Origin: Methanosarcinales archaeon
GTDB taxonomy: Archaea; Halobacteriota; Methanosarcinia; Methanosarcinales; Methanoperedenaceae
DNA: 60,275 nucleotides
Direction: 5' to 3'
Assembly: GCA_905339155.1 (NCBI GenBank)
Contig: CAJPFJ010000038.1
Coordinates: 1-60,275, forward strand
Shown here: positions 43,292-52,913 of the stretch, piece by piece
How the letters are laid out: each line of letters begins with the position of its first letter
How positions within the stretch are numbered: the first letter of the stretch is position 1
Program-made: the position numbers and the translations under genes
The notes under the pieces: generated by a model
What the model was told of the DNA's origin: nothing
What the model saw: the letters and a program-made list of their open reading frames with translations, nothing else
The model's database searches: none

Positions 43292-44095
43292 ATCAAATTC
43301 AAATCAAATGACTTTACCAGGATATTGGCAATTGTAGCCGGAATTGCATTTATCATGATCTCTGTTGCCTATGGGCTCACTTATATTTTCCAGACCGGTC
43401 ATATCGTTTTTCCCTGTGAGCCATATTATTTCTTATTCATATTCTCTATAGGGTTCGTCATTTTCACGGTATATTTTGAACGGGAGAAAAAAGCTTTTTT
43501 TCAAAGAGAGCTTATCGGCGGAGCAATAGCATCTGCGTGTTTGACTTTCCTTATAATAGCATGCGTGGGTGGAATAAAATATATCTGGGAAAAGGGTTTG
43601 TCAGGCATTGGTATCGAAACTCTTGCATATGCATTCTCTATCTCCATGATACTGAGCCTTATTTTATATTTTATCATAGGAAAAATTAAAGTTAAATTCG
43701 TCCCAATGGATTTTACCAATGTGCTTTCAAAAGTTGTGGGGATCGCGATTCTTATGATGATAACTGTGGTTTATGGGATAAATTATATTATTAAGATCAA
43801 TCCATTTCCGGTCAAACCTTACATTCTCCTTTTCATTTTCGCGATCCTGTTCGTCCTTGCTTCTGTTTTTTATGAAAAAAGAGGGGCATTATATCCCTGG
43901 TTCCTCCTTGGGGGTGCGGTTGCCTCAGCCTGTCTTGTTTTCATGATCACGGCAATTATCGGGGGGTTGAGGTATGTATATGAAAAAGGATTTACAGACC
44001 TCGGGACTGATACATTGTTCTATTCTTTGTCAATATGTATAATCCTGAGTACGATTTTAGTTAACCAATATAATATAATAAAAGAAAAGCTTTGA
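43292..44095 (+). CDS. eight-helix membrane protein with internal duplication
   Basis: Two similar halves of about 130 residues, each with four membrane helices: compare KFKSNDFTRILAIVAGIAFI with KFVPMDFTNVLSKVVGIAIL, and GGAIASACLTFLIIACVGGI with GGAVASACLVFMITAIIGGL. No family is recognised. The only ordinary start is TTG at 43325, but the duplication shows that KFKSNDFTRI, upstream of it, is coding. An in-frame ATC at 43292-43294, five bases after GAGGG, is the likely start (non-AUG); TTTAAATA near 43250 is a TATA box. If this is rejected the gene starts at 43325. Confidence 0.65.
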   Translation: MKFKSNDFTRILAIVAGIAFIMISVAYGLTYIFQTGHIVFPCEPYYFLFIFSIGFVIFTVYFEREKKAFFQRELIGGAIASACLTFLIIACVGGIKYIWEKGLSGIGIETLAYAFSISMILSLILYFIIGKIKVKFVPMDFTNVLSKVVGIAILMMITVVYGINYIIKINPFPVKPYILLFIFAILFVLASVFYEKRGALYPWFLLGGAVASACLVFMITAIIGGLRYVYEKGFTDLGTDTLFYSLSICIILSTILVNQYNIIKEKL

Positions 44096-44139
44096 AAGAG
44101 AACAAAACATAAAAAAAGTGGTAAAATAAAGTTGATAAT

Positions 44140-45879
44140 ATGGGAAAGATCCTGGTCTTAGACGAAGCATCGATAAATAAAATAGCAGCAGGTGAAGTGA
44201 TCGAACGCCCCGCTTCTGTTGTTAAGGAGCTAGTCGAAAACTCAATCGATGCCGGCGCAGACACGATCAGGATCGAGATTACAAAAAGCGGAAAAGGTTC
44301 GATCCGCATCACAGACAACGGCTGCGGGATGAGCAAGGATGATGCAGCGCTGTCTTACATTAAACACGCCACAAGCAAGATCAGAAAAATCGAAGATATA
44401 GAAAATGTGAGAACAATGGGATTCAGGGGTGAGGCTCTCTCTTCGATTTCTGCCATTGCTAATGTTGAAATCATCACGAAAACAAAAGATGAATTATCAG
44501 GTACAAAAGTGATCATCCAGGGCGGGAAACTGGTAAGTATTGCAGAAATTGGAGCCTCAGATGGGACGACAATTGTAGTAAATGATCTCTTCTACAATAC
44601 ACCTGTCAGGAAAAAATATCTGAAATCCGATACAGTTGAACTTACCCATATCATCGATATAGTTTCAAGAATAGCGCTTGGGCATAATCACATTTCTTTT
44701 TCTCTTTTCAACAATGGAAAAGAGTTGCTGCGCTCACCCGCCGCCGAACTTCATGATACCATCATTCACATATATGGCCGGGAAATTGCAAAGGCAATGC
44801 TTCAGGTGGATCTTGAATCCGCTATCGTGAGAATAACGGGTTTCATCTCAAGACCATCATTGATGCGCGCAAGTCTTGATTTCCAGTCATTCTACATAAA
44901 CGACCGGAACATCAATTCAAGAGCGATCGGTTTTGCTCTAAGGGATGGTTACGGTACCCTTGTTCCAAGAGGACGTTTTCCCATAGCGGTATTAAAGATA
45001 TATGTTGATCCACATGAAGTGGATGTGAATGTTCACCCCACTAAGAACCAGGTGCGCCTGGGCCATGAGAGGGAGATTTCCGATATGGTTACGCAGGCTG
45101 TGAAGAACGCACTTATGCACAAGGACCTTATTCCTGATATAAAGATACCAATGCAGCAGTCACTACTTTACGAAACCCCCGCGGCTGGATCTTTCCATGT
45201 AAAGGAGACTGTCACCGATTTTAGACCGTCGGCAAAAGACACGGAAAGAAGATTGAGGCGATCAGAAAGAGCGGGCATGGAAATGGAGAATATACAGACT
45301 ATTGAGATGCCTGATGTGAAAGTACTGGGGCAGGTGGATAGCATATACATCATTGCCCAGACAAAGAACGGTTTGATGATAATAGACCAGCATGCAGCAC
45401 ATGAGCGTATATTTTTTGAACTTGTCCGCGAATCAAAACGGGATGATTCCCAGGAGCTTATCGTTCCAATTAATATTGAACTTGATCCCAGGGAGAAAAT
45501 CTTGATGAAAGATACTATTCCCTATCTTGAAGAGTTCGGATTCAGGATATCCGAGTTCGGACCCGATTCATTTGCAGTAACGGCAGTCCCCATCGTCCTG
45601 GGAAGGCTTGAAGACCCCCGGATGGTGCATGATATAATTTCCGATATTCTTTCCGAAGGAAAAATAAAAGAAGAAACAGGGATTTTTGAGCGAGTAACTA
45701 AAAGCATCGCATGCAGAAGCGCGATCAAAGCCGGAGCTGATTGTTCTTCTTCCCAGATGGAGAATCTCATAAAGCAGCTTTTCATGACCCGGAATCCTTA
45801 TACCTGCCCGCATGGAAGGCCGACGATGGTATCTTTTAACAGGCAGGAACTTGATAAGCTATTCAGGAGAACACCATGA
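44140..45879 (+). CDS. mutL: DNA mismatch repair protein MutL
   Basis: A 579-residue GHKL ATPase that links mismatch recognition to strand cleavage. Motif I is VVKELVENSIDAGAD (catalytic Glu), motif II ITDNGCGMSKDD, motif III TMGFRGEALSSI. The transducer domain and VDVNVHPTKNQVRL are conserved. The C-terminal dimerisation domain holds DQHAAHERIFFE, the DQHAxxER metal site of endonuclease-active MutL, and ends YTCPHGRPTMVSF. So it should nick DNA. MutL is patchy in archaea, often from bacterial transfer. Four-base overlap with cgi121. Confidence 0.95.
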   Translation: MGKILVLDEASINKIAAGEVIERPASVVKELVENSIDAGADTIRIEITKSGKGSIRITDNGCGMSKDDAALSYIKHATSKIRKIEDIENVRTMGFRGEALSSISAIANVEIITKTKDELSGTKVIIQGGKLVSIAEIGASDGTTIVVNDLFYNTPVRKKYLKSDTVELTHIIDIVSRIALGHNHISFSLFNNGKELLRSPAAELHDTIIHIYGREIAKAMLQVDLESAIVRITGFISRPSLMRASLDFQSFYINDRNINSRAIGFALRDGYGTLVPRGRFPIAVLKIYVDPHEVDVNVHPTKNQVRLGHEREISDMVTQAVKNALMHKDLIPDIKIPMQQSLLYETPAAGSFHVKETVTDFRPSAKDTERRLRRSERAGMEMENIQTIEMPDVKVLGQVDSIYIIAQTKNGLMIIDQHAAHERIFFELVRESKRDDSQELIVPINIELDPREKILMKDTIPYLEEFGFRISEFGPDSFAVTAVPIVLGRLEDPRMVHDIISDILSEGKIKEETGIFERVTKSIACRSAIKAGADCSSSQMENLIKQLFMTRNPYTCPHGRPTMVSFNRQELDKLFRRTP

Positions 45880-46367
45880 TCCATATCCTGGAAGGCGCGA
45901 TATTTATTAAGGACATTGAAATTTTCCTTACGAAAATTAAGGAAATAAGTAAAGGAAAAGACACTGTAATCCTGGCGCTTGATGCTGATAAACTTGCAGG
46001 GAAAGAGCATCTTATGTTCGCTATTGAGAAAGCAATGAAATCATTCAAAACAGGCAGGAATATCGCAAACGACCTCGGAAAGGAAATAATGCTTTATGCA
46101 GCAGGCACGCGCCAGATAAACCGTGCTATGAACATAGGTGTGCATAATGGCAATAACAATATCGCCCTTGTAGCTATCGGTGATGATGTTGATCTATCTC
46201 TATTTGAAGAGATAACGCGAAAACATGTCCTGCAATATGAAGGATCAAAGAACGGGGCTTTAGTGGAAATTTTCAATATTACTGATGAAGAGATCCAAGT
46301 TGTTGGTGTTGAAAGGATACCTGAACTTGTTCTGGAAAGGGTTGCGCTTGTGGATGTTTTAAAATAG
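45876..46367 (+). CDS. cgi121: KEOPS complex subunit Cgi121
   Basis: Subunit of the KEOPS complex, which makes N6-threonylcarbamoyladenosine in ANN-decoding tRNAs; Cgi121 binds the tRNA 3' end. The 163-residue length fits. Typical segments: DADKLAGKEHLMFAIEKAMK, RNIANDLGKEIMLYAAGTRQ, MNIGVHNGNNNIALVAIGDD. Starts with ATGA overlap on the mutL stop. Other KEOPS genes are not in the window. Confidence 0.86.
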   Translation: MIHILEGAIFIKDIEIFLTKIKEISKGKDTVILALDADKLAGKEHLMFAIEKAMKSFKTGRNIANDLGKEIMLYAAGTRQINRAMNIGVHNGNNNIALVAIGDDVDLSLFEEITRKHVLQYEGSKNGALVEIFNITDEEIQVVGVERIPELVLERVALVDVLK

Positions 46368-46399
46368 ACACCATTAGGAGTTATAACGATATTAGCAGT

Positions 46400-46975
46400 T
46401 CACAGAACACCTTTTGTGCTTGGGATGCCCGATCCGGTTATTTTTACGGCTCTTTTTAAAGCAATCCCGAATGCCTTAAAAAGCGCTTCAGCTTTGTGAT
46501 GGTCATTCTCTCCGATAAAATCAAGGTGTACATTGATCCCGGCATTACTTGTTAATGATTCGAAAAAATGGTGGATATTCTGGGAGCTAAATCCTCCGAT
46601 TTTCGCATCGCGGAATTTCCCATTGAACACGAGGAAGCTCCGTCCGCTGATATCGACTGCCGCTGTTCCTAAAGCCTCATCCATAGGAACGCGCGCATCT
46701 GCAAATCGCTCAATACCCAATTTATCTCCCAGGGCTTTTGCTATGGCGCTTCCAAGCGTAATACCCACATCTTCAATAGTGTGATGATCATCAACTGTGA
46801 GGTCACCACGTGCTTTTATTATGAGATCAAAAGAGCCGTGTTTTGAAAATGAGTTAAGCATGTGATCAAAGAATGCAATACCTGTGTTGATGTCGGTATT
46901 TCCCGATCCATCCAGATTGATCTTTAGTTCTATATCTGTCTCATTTGTTTTTCTCGATACTTTTGATTCCCTCAT
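46400..46975 (-). CDS. hisB: imidazoleglycerol-phosphate dehydratase
   Basis: Histidine pathway step 6: IGP to imidazole acetol-phosphate, with manganese. A 191-residue monofunctional form. The metal-binding patterns are FFDHMLNSFSKHGSFDL, DDHHTIEDVGITLG, SSQNIHHFFESL and GENDHHKAEALFKAF. Convergent with cgi121 (33 bp apart). hisF is 2.2 kb away on the opposite strand, so there is no his operon here. Confidence 0.96.
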   Translation of the reverse strand: MRESKVSRKTNETDIELKINLDGSGNTDINTGIAFFDHMLNSFSKHGSFDLIIKARGDLTVDDHHTIEDVGITLGSAIAKALGDKLGIERFADARVPMDEALGTAAVDISGRSFLVFNGKFRDAKIGGFSSQNIHHFFESLTSNAGINVHLDFIGENDHHKAEALFKAFGIALKRAVKITGSGIPSTKGVL

Positions 46976-47059
46976 GGTGGGATTATATTATTTGGAATTA
47001 ATATAAAGCTATTGTAAATCCTTTCTGGAAATCAACTTTTGGCATACAAGAGCATGAGA

Positions 47060-47353
47060 CTACATCTGGGACAAAATCTTAACAAGCGGATGAATTGATT
47101 CTTGATTCCTGAAACCTCCTTCTAATGTTTGTTTGAATGTTATTTTTGATGCAATTTTTGCTCTTTTTGATTCCTCTACCCTTATAAGTACATTTCTTGC
47201 GCTTTCAGAGTAGTATTCTTCTTCGCATTCACAACATTTCACATATGGCTGGGAACCTTTATCCACTAAAACATGGAAATAGAAATTTTTAATATCACTA
47301 TTCCCGCATATTTCACACGGAATGAATTCCTGTATTAATTCGCGAATTTTCAT
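47060..47353 (-). CDS. small zinc-ribbon protein
   Basis: A 97-residue protein with two Cys pairs, CEICG near residue 13 and KCCEC near 40, framing a likely zinc knuckle, then charged helices. ATG at 47353 with GAGG seven bases upstream; an earlier frame start is rejected. No family recognised. Single gene with AT-rich, possibly promoter-bearing, sequence at 47354-47562. Confidence 0.6.
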   Translation of the reverse strand: MKIRELIQEFIPCEICGNSDIKNFYFHVLVDKGSQPYVKCCECEEEYYSESARNVLIRVEESKRAKIASKITFKQTLEGGFRNQESIHPLVKILSQM

Positions 47354-47562
47354 GATAATCCTCAATAATTGAACTGTGTCTCGTACTATATATAATTTAT
47401 CACTGTATTAATATAAATGATTATGATAATTATAACAGGAATAAGTATGATTCTATGATTATTCCTATAAATTACGCACAAGCTAAAGCTTTTTATATTT
47501 ACATGAGAATGATATTATTAAAAAAGCAATAAATTCAGATACTATATTATATTAATTAAAAT

Positions 47563-48258
47563 ATGATCAGACAAAGATTCGTTCTTGATACAAGCGCCCT
47601 CACTGATACACAGACACGCGAGCTTGAAGGGGGAAATTTAGATACCGCAATGGGCGGGATACTGGATATTATTGCACAGGCGCGCCTCCATCTTGGCATA
47701 AGCTGCTATATCCCATATCCTTCCGTATATACGGAGATGAGGGAATTTGCGAAGAATAACGGATGCGGCGAGGATACACTTGCCAAGATCGATACATGGC
47801 TTGTTAAGAAAACCCCTGACAGGTATGAAGTGAAAATCCCCTCCAAGATTTTTTATGATTATGTGGATTTCATGCGCGGGCGCATCAATAAGGGAATGAA
47901 TGTAGCAGAGGATGCGATATGGGAATCTGCAACAGAGTGCCTTTTTAGAACCACCAAAGCAAAAACAAAAAATGAGATAGAGCCCGATATCGAACGAAAT
48001 GTGATCGGAGGAATAATAAATTCCTTCAGGGATAAATACCGGAATGCATTGCGTTACGGAATTCTTGACAGCGCCCCTGATATTGATGTTTTGCTTCTTG
48101 CCAAAGAGCTTGATGCGGCAGTCGTTGCAAGCGACGTGGGGATTCAAAAATGGGCTGAACAGCTCGGGCTTCGTTTTGTTGAGGCAAAATCCTTCCCTGC
48201 AATGATAAAAGAATATTTGAAAAGAATAAAACCCGAAAAAATGGCCAGCATGATATGA
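47563..48258 (+). CDS. HARP-type RNA-free RNase P (UPF0278)
   Basis: A 231-residue PIN-domain protein of the group once called RNA ligase partner (UPF0278). Homologs include the Aquifex protein-only RNase P (HARP), which removes 5' leaders from tRNA precursors. PIN acids: [10 protein letters not shown] (Asp9 region), TEMREFAKN (Glu) and the late [19 protein letters not shown] set, plus the spike-helix region from about 85 to 150. Archaea with HARP often also have the RNA-based RNase P, so its exact role is unsettled. The ATG directly starts the protein; it overlaps the next gene by four bases. Confidence 0.85.
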   Translation: MIRQRFVLDTSALTDTQTRELEGGNLDTAMGGILDIIAQARLHLGISCYIPYPSVYTEMREFAKNNGCGEDTLAKIDTWLVKKTPDRYEVKIPSKIFYDYVDFMRGRINKGMNVAEDAIWESATECLFRTTKAKTKNEIEPDIERNVIGGIINSFRDKYRNALRYGILDSAPDIDVLLLAKELDAAVVASDVGIQKWAEQLGLRFVEAKSFPAMIKEYLKRIKPEKMASMI

Positions 48259-48566
48259 CATCGATTTCAGTATATATTGCAGCATTCGGATTTGTTTCCA
48301 TAATTTTCCTTACCCTGCGTGATATCCGGATATTCCGGCGCACGAAGCTTGTATCATACAGGAAAGGAGCGCTTCGCGGGATGATAACAGGAGGGCTTGC
48401 ATGGATCGGGATGATTTTCACAGCAGATAGTCCGGGTCTTGAATCAATCGGGCTTACGATCGTGCTTGTAGCTATTTATTTTAACAAAAAAGGCAAGCGT
48501 GAGGATGTATTCGGGGATGCGCCTTTGATGAAGAGAGTTCTTGGAGAGACTACAATTAAGAAATAA
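48255..48566 (+). CDS. small membrane protein coupled to HARP
   Basis: A 103-residue protein with two or three hydrophobic stretches ([42 protein letters not shown]) and a basic middle and tail. Starts inside the HARP stop (ATGA). No family recognised. Whether it brings HARP to the membrane or only shares the transcript is unknown. Confidence 0.6.
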   Translation: MTSISVYIAAFGFVSIIFLTLRDIRIFRRTKLVSYRKGALRGMITGGLAWIGMIFTADSPGLESIGLTIVLVAIYFNKKGKREDVFGDAPLMKRVLGETTIKK

Positions 48567-48599
48567 AATATTTGAAAATAAAGCTTATTTTAAGCCTCT

Positions 48600-49106
48600 C
48601 TAATTCTTGGGTGAAATTATTATCTCTTCCACTTTGAATCTTACAAATTTCTCTTTAGGCAAAGAAATACTCTTTGCCAATGTCTCATCTTTTCCGAAGG
48701 GTATCATTCCTGTATCATACACATCACCGGAGCTCTTTTTCAAAAGAAGCCTTATGCCACTAACATAATAGTCGGCTTTGCTTTTATTTAGCCAATCATT
48801 ATCCGTTTTTTTATTCAATATTGTTCCTGAGCCTGATGCAGGTGAATATTCAAAAGTAACCTTTGTTATCCCATATCCAGCATTTTTATAATAATCAATT
48901 CCATTGGTTCGAGGTAATTCTTCAACCAGGATTTCCCATTCATTATTTACTACTTCATTATTACTATCCTTTCCCCCTTCTACTACCAATATCTCAGAAT
49001 TATTGGCCGGCTTGACCTTTACAGGCATATTTATGCATCCGATACCAGCTTCCATCACGACAAATATTGCCAGGACAGTTATAAACTTGAACCATTTAGC
49101 ATTCAT
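48600..49106 (-). CDS. predicted lipoprotein of unknown function
   Basis: A 168-residue exported protein. Signal peptide FITVLAIFVVMEAGIGC gives a lipobox-like end at Cys24. The mature part is beta-rich and acidic, with WEILVEELPRTNGIDYY and FVRFKVEEIIISP. No family recognised. Convergent with the HARP operon. Confidence 0.6.
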   Translation of the reverse strand: MNAKWFKFITVLAIFVVMEAGIGCINMPVKVKPANNSEILVVEGGKDSNNEVVNNEWEILVEELPRTNGIDYYKNAGYGITKVTFEYSPASGSGTILNKKTDNDWLNKSKADYYVSGIRLLLKKSSGDVYDTGMIPFGKDETLAKSISLPKEKFVRFKVEEIIISPKN

Positions 49107-49195
49107 TCCGTAATCACTGATGAATTATATTTGCATTAACCATAATAAAGTGAACTGCGAAAACTATTTCATTCTAAAACAACTAGAAAAGGCCA

Positions 49196-50017
49196 ATGCT
49201 CACAAAACGAATAATCCCCTGCCTTGATGTGACTCTTGATAAAGCAGGAGGCTGCGTTGTAAAGGGGATTGAATTTATTAACCTGAAAGAAGCTGGTGAC
49301 CCCGTGCAACTGGCGAAAAAATATAATGAACAGGGTGCCGATGAGCTTGTTTTCCTGGACATAACCGCATCACATGAACGCAGGGGGACCATGATCGATG
49401 TGATCGAAAGAACAGCAGATGAGGTTTTTATCCCTCTCACGGTGGGCGGCGGCATAAGCAGCACCGATGCTGTACGCAATATTCTAAGGGCCGGGGCGGA
49501 TAAGGTATCTATCAATACGGCGGCCGTTAAAAACCCTGATTTCGTGAGGGAGTCATCGGAGATATTTGGAGCCCAGTGTATCGTTACAGCTATCGATTGC
49601 AGGCGCAATACCAACACCAGGGACAACAAAGACAAGACCATAATAGAGCTTGAAAATGGCACGAAAGCATGGTATGAGGTCGTGATCTACGGAGGAAGGA
49701 CGCCAACCGGTCTTGATACTGTCCACTGGGCGCAAAAAGTTGAAAAACTCGGCTCAGGAGAGATACTGCTCACCAGCATGGATAAGGATGGGACAAAGGA
49801 CGGATATGACCTCCCGATTACAAGGACGCTTTCAGAAACACTTGACATCCCCATTATAGCGTCAGGCGGCGCCGGTAATATCGAGCATATGTTCGATGCA
49901 TTCACGAAAGGGAAAGCTGATGCGGCGCTTGCTGCCAGTATTTTCCATTTCGGTGAGTACACGATAGGTGAGGCTAAGGAATATCTGAAGAAAAAAGGTG
50001 TAGCTATCAGGATTTAG
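49196..50017 (+). CDS. hisF: imidazole glycerol phosphate synthase subunit HisF
   Basis: Cyclase half of the HisF-HisH enzyme, a (beta/alpha)8 barrel of 273 residues. The catalytic acids are Asp11 ([15 protein letters not shown]) and the Asp in VTAIDCRRN (about 130). Phosphate loops VGGGISS and ASGGAGN are intact. It makes IGP and AICAR from PRFAR and ammonia supplied by HisH, which is not in the window. Starts near an AAAGGCC upstream of the ATG. Confidence 0.97.
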   Translation: MLTKRIIPCLDVTLDKAGGCVVKGIEFINLKEAGDPVQLAKKYNEQGADELVFLDITASHERRGTMIDVIERTADEVFIPLTVGGGISSTDAVRNILRAGADKVSINTAAVKNPDFVRESSEIFGAQCIVTAIDCRRNTNTRDNKDKTIIELENGTKAWYEVVIYGGRTPTGLDTVHWAQKVEKLGSGEILLTSMDKDGTKDGYDLPITRTLSETLDIPIIASGGAGNIEHMFDAFTKGKADAALAASIFHFGEYTIGEAKEYLKKKGVAIRI

Positions 50018-50111
50018 ACGTTGAAGTTTTTCTGGAAATAATTTTTTTGGCAAATTTAAGTTTCAATTCACCCAAACGTATTAATAATCATAATATATAT
50101 CTACATTTGTA

Positions 50112-50630
50112 ATGACCTCAGAAGACCTGGTACGAGTAGCAATGGAATCTGATGAAGCCTTTATAAAGGAATTCCAGAGAATAATAAAAGAAGAACTTCA
50201 TTCGACAGCAGCGGATTTCAGCGAAAAATCGGGTATCCCTGCAAGTACAATATACAAATTATTATCAGGCCAGCGCGAGCCTAACATTAAGACGTTAAGG
50301 CAGATCATCGCTGTGCTTCGCAAAATTGAAGGTACGGAAAAACATGATTTCATCGCGGTTATAGCAGCCCGTCCTGTCCTTGATTATATCACCGAGAAAA
50401 AATTGAAAGTTGGGGGAAGGCTCCTTACGATCAGGGAATATTCTGCCACCTCAATGGAAGAAGCTATTATCGCCGCAGTAAAAGCTGAAAGGGACGGCGC
50501 AAAGGCCCTTGTATGCGCTCCTATCGTGAGCACCACAGTTGAGAAGATATTGCGCATACCAGTTACTTCTATTATGCCAAAGGACAGCCTGATCGAAGCT
50601 ATAGAACTTGCGGCGAAAAAGATGGGATAG
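50112..50630 (+). CDS. HTH regulator with PrpR-N-like sensor domain
   Basis: A 172-residue archaeal transcription regulator. Residues about 30-70 are a Cro/C1-type helix-turn-helix (DFSEKSGIPASTIYKLLSGQ). The rest (VLDYITEKKLKVGGRLLTIR; EEAIIAAVKAERDGAKALVC) resembles the PrpR N-terminal / small ligand-binding domain found in a family of archaeal regulators of unknown target. Single gene behind hisF; the leader carries TATATAT at about 50093-50099. Confidence 0.78.
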   Translation: MTSEDLVRVAMESDEAFIKEFQRIIKEELHSTAADFSEKSGIPASTIYKLLSGQREPNIKTLRQIIAVLRKIEGTEKHDFIAVIAARPVLDYITEKKLKVGGRLLTIREYSATSMEEAIIAAVKAERDGAKALVCAPIVSTTVEKILRIPVTSIMPKDSLIEAIELAAKKMG

Positions 50631-50783
50631 AAAAAGGTTGTCCAAATCGAAGAGAATATTGAGGACATTAACATAGATTTGCATCATGTTAAACCTGAGT
50701 ATATTAAAAAACTTGAAGTTATTAAAAAAGAAGGGACTGTTTCGAGTGCCGAATTTGAAAAGAAGTTTGGTGTAAGGATTTGA
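50631..50783 (+). pseudogene. remnant of a DUF2683-like antitoxin
   Basis: An open frame without a start codon directly after the HTH stop codon: NIEDINIDLHHVKPEYIKKL, VIKKEGTVSSAEFEKKFG, then TGA. The tail with PEYIKKLEVI and xFEKKFG resembles the C-terminus of small archaeal antitoxins. The N-terminal part is missing, so it is a gene scrap, or the result of a deletion joining it to the HTH gene. Confidence 0.4.
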
Positions 50784-50784
50784 G

Positions 50785-50856
50785 TTGATTATCGTTGCTT
50801 CTGCTCTGATTGGTGGTTTGTCAGGTGCTTTAATTACTATATTGTTAAAAATATGA
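50785..50856 (+). CDS. 23-residue single-helix membrane peptide, doubtful
   Basis: TTG start two bases after the preceding stop: LIIVASALIGGLSGALITIL then LKI. It is one clean membrane helix. It could be a real mini-protein or another scrap of a lost gene. Confidence 0.25.
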   Translation: MIIVASALIGGLSGALITILLKI

Positions 50857-50891
50857 ATATAAAATAATAATATTCATTAAATCTGTAATCC

Positions 50892-51512
50892 CTACCCTTT
50901 TATCCTCTTCAACCTGAACGTATTCTCTCTTTCCATCTCTTCAAGCCTGAGCACAATGAAATCCTTGGCTTCACCAAGCTCCGGGATGACCTTGAACTCA
51001 AGAGCATTTACCCTGCGTTTGGTTTTTTCGATATCCTCAAGCAGTTTCTTCATAGTGGTCTCGATCTCAGCGGCCTGGATTATCTTCTCAACAAGTATCT
51101 CATAGGAATCAACGGCCTCATCAATACGGGAGCTTGTGCCGATAATACCATAACCATGCTCATCGAGTTTCTTATGAACGCTTGAAGCCTCGATTTTCGG
51201 GACAACTACTCCCATTACGTTCTTACTTTCAAGTTCAAGTTTTGGGTTATCCTTAAGGGCAAAAGCAGTGGATTTCACGACAACTGCGCCATCTACCGAT
51301 TTTGCGATAGCTAGCTTCAGTGTTGCAAGGGCGAACTGCTTCTCCACTTCGCTTCTGATATCTTTTGCCTTCTCCAGTATTTCGAAAAGTTCAAGGATCA
51401 GACCGTCTCGCTTCATCTTTAGAAGCTTATGACCGCCCTGGCTGAGCTTGATCTTCTTCTTAAGCTCAATAAGTTCCGAACGCGTTGGTTTTATGTTGTC
51501 CTTTATAGCCAT
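50892..51512 (-). CDS. atpD: A-type ATP synthase subunit D
   Basis: Central rotor shaft of the A1Ao ATP synthase, a long coiled-coil hairpin. The 206-residue chain has NIKPTRSELIELKKKIKLSQ at the start and KTKRRVNALEFKVIPELGEA near the end, both signatures of subunit D. Last gene seen in the ahaHIKECFABD order; a small ahaG, present in Methanosarcina, is not seen. Confidence 0.95.
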   Translation of the reverse strand: MAIKDNIKPTRSELIELKKKIKLSQGGHKLLKMKRDGLILELFEILEKAKDIRSEVEKQFALATLKLAIAKSVDGAVVVKSTAFALKDNPKLELESKNVMGVVVPKIEASSVHKKLDEHGYGIIGTSSRIDEAVDSYEILVEKIIQAAEIETTMKKLLEDIEKTKRRVNALEFKVIPELGEAKDFIVLRLEEMERENTFRLKRIKG

Positions 51513-51513
51513 A

Positions 51514-52908
51514 CTATTCCTGTTTTATATCCTTTGCCTTATGTGCAGGATGGTACTTCTCGATGTATTTGTTATCGATCCTTGTGAGTTGCGCTTCAGG
51601 TAGTTCTGCAAGCAGTTCCCAGCCTATGCTAAGCGTTGTCTCTATATCCCTGTTCTCATCAACACCCTGGCGAACGAACCTGTCTTCGAACATGTCTGCG
51701 AATTCAAGGAATTTCTTGTCTCGATCAGAAAGCGCATCTTTGCCAACGATAGCCACAAGACCTCTTAAGTCCTTACCTTCAGCATACGCCGCATAACACT
51801 GATCAGACACAGCTTTATGGTCTTCCCTTGTTCTTGTTGCGCCAATTCCTGAGTTCATAAGTCTTGATAATGATGGCAGGACATTGACAGGGGGATATAT
51901 TCCTTTCCTGTGAAGTTCCCTTGAAATGACTATCTGGCCTTCTGTAATATATCCTGAAAGATCAGGGATCGGATGTGTGATATCATCACCAGGCATGGAT
52001 AAAATAGAGAACTGGGTAACTGATCCTTTTCTTCCTTTTACGACGCCTGCGCGTTCGTATAATGAGGCAAGGTCAGTGTACATGTAACCTGGATAACCTC
52101 TTCTTCCTGGCACTTCTTCACGGGCAGCCCCCATCTGACGCAGGGCTTCACAGTAATTTGTAATGTCCGTAAGGATGACCAGTACATGCATATCATGTTC
52201 GTATGCAAGATATTCAGCTGCAGTAAGCGCAAGTCTTGGCGTGATGAGACGTTCAACAGCAGGGTCATCAGCAAGATTCAGGAAAACCACTGCTCTCTCA
52301 AGAGCGCCTGTGCGCTCAAAGTCGGCCATAAAGTACTGGGCTTCCTCATTGGTGATACCCATCGCAGCAAATACTACTGCGAATGGTTCATTTGAGCCCC
52401 TCACCCTGGCCTGTCGCGCGATCTGAAGTGCTATCTCATTATGAGGCAGACCTGAGCCTGAGAAGATCGGAAGTTTCTGTCCGCGAACAAGTGTATTCAT
52501 GCCGTCGATCGTGGATATGCCTGTCTGGATGAAATCCTTGGGAGGAAGTCTTGCGTAAGGGTTAATGGCTGCGCCTGTTATTTCAAGCCTGTCCTCCGGA
52601 ACGATACGCGGCCCACCATCCAAGGGCTCACCAGCTCCTGATAAGATCCTTCCCAGAAGGTCTTTTGAAACCGGCAGTTTGATCGTTTCACCTGTGAACC
52701 TGACGCCGCAATCCCTGTTAAGGCCGCCTGTTCCTTCGAATACCTGTACTACAACGATATCATTGGAAGTATCCAGTACCTGTCCTCTTTTGGTGGTTCC
52801 GTCCGGAAGATTGATATTTACCAGTTCATTATAACCAACCGGTTCTGTCTTTTCCACAAAGATAAGCGGGCCTGAGATCTGGCTGATTGTCTTATATTCT
52901 TTTGTCAT
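51514..52908 (-). CDS. atpB: A-type ATP synthase subunit B
   Basis: Non-catalytic nucleotide-binding subunit of the A1 hexamer, 464 residues. [20 protein letters not shown] replaces a real P-loop, as expected. [20 protein letters not shown] and [20 protein letters not shown] are typical. Spaced one base from subunit D and five from subunit A, so all are from one mRNA. Confidence 0.97.
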   Translation of the reverse strand: MTKEYKTISQISGPLIFVEKTEPVGYNELVNINLPDGTTKRGQVLDTSNDIVVVQVFEGTGGLNRDCGVRFTGETIKLPVSKDLLGRILSGAGEPLDGGPRIVPEDRLEITGAAINPYARLPPKDFIQTGISTIDGMNTLVRGQKLPIFSGSGLPHNEIALQIARQARVRGSNEPFAVVFAAMGITNEEAQYFMADFERTGALERAVVFLNLADDPAVERLITPRLALTAAEYLAYEHDMHVLVILTDITNYCEALRQMGAAREEVPGRRGYPGYMYTDLASLYERAGVVKGRKGSVTQFSILSMPGDDITHPIPDLSGYITEGQIVISRELHRKGIYPPVNVLPSLSRLMNSGIGATRTREDHKAVSDQCYAAYAEGKDLRGLVAIVGKDALSDRDKKFLEFADMFEDRFVRQGVDENRDIETTLSIGWELLAELPEAQLTRIDNKYIEKYHPAHKAKDIKQE

Positions 52909-52913
52909 GTTAC

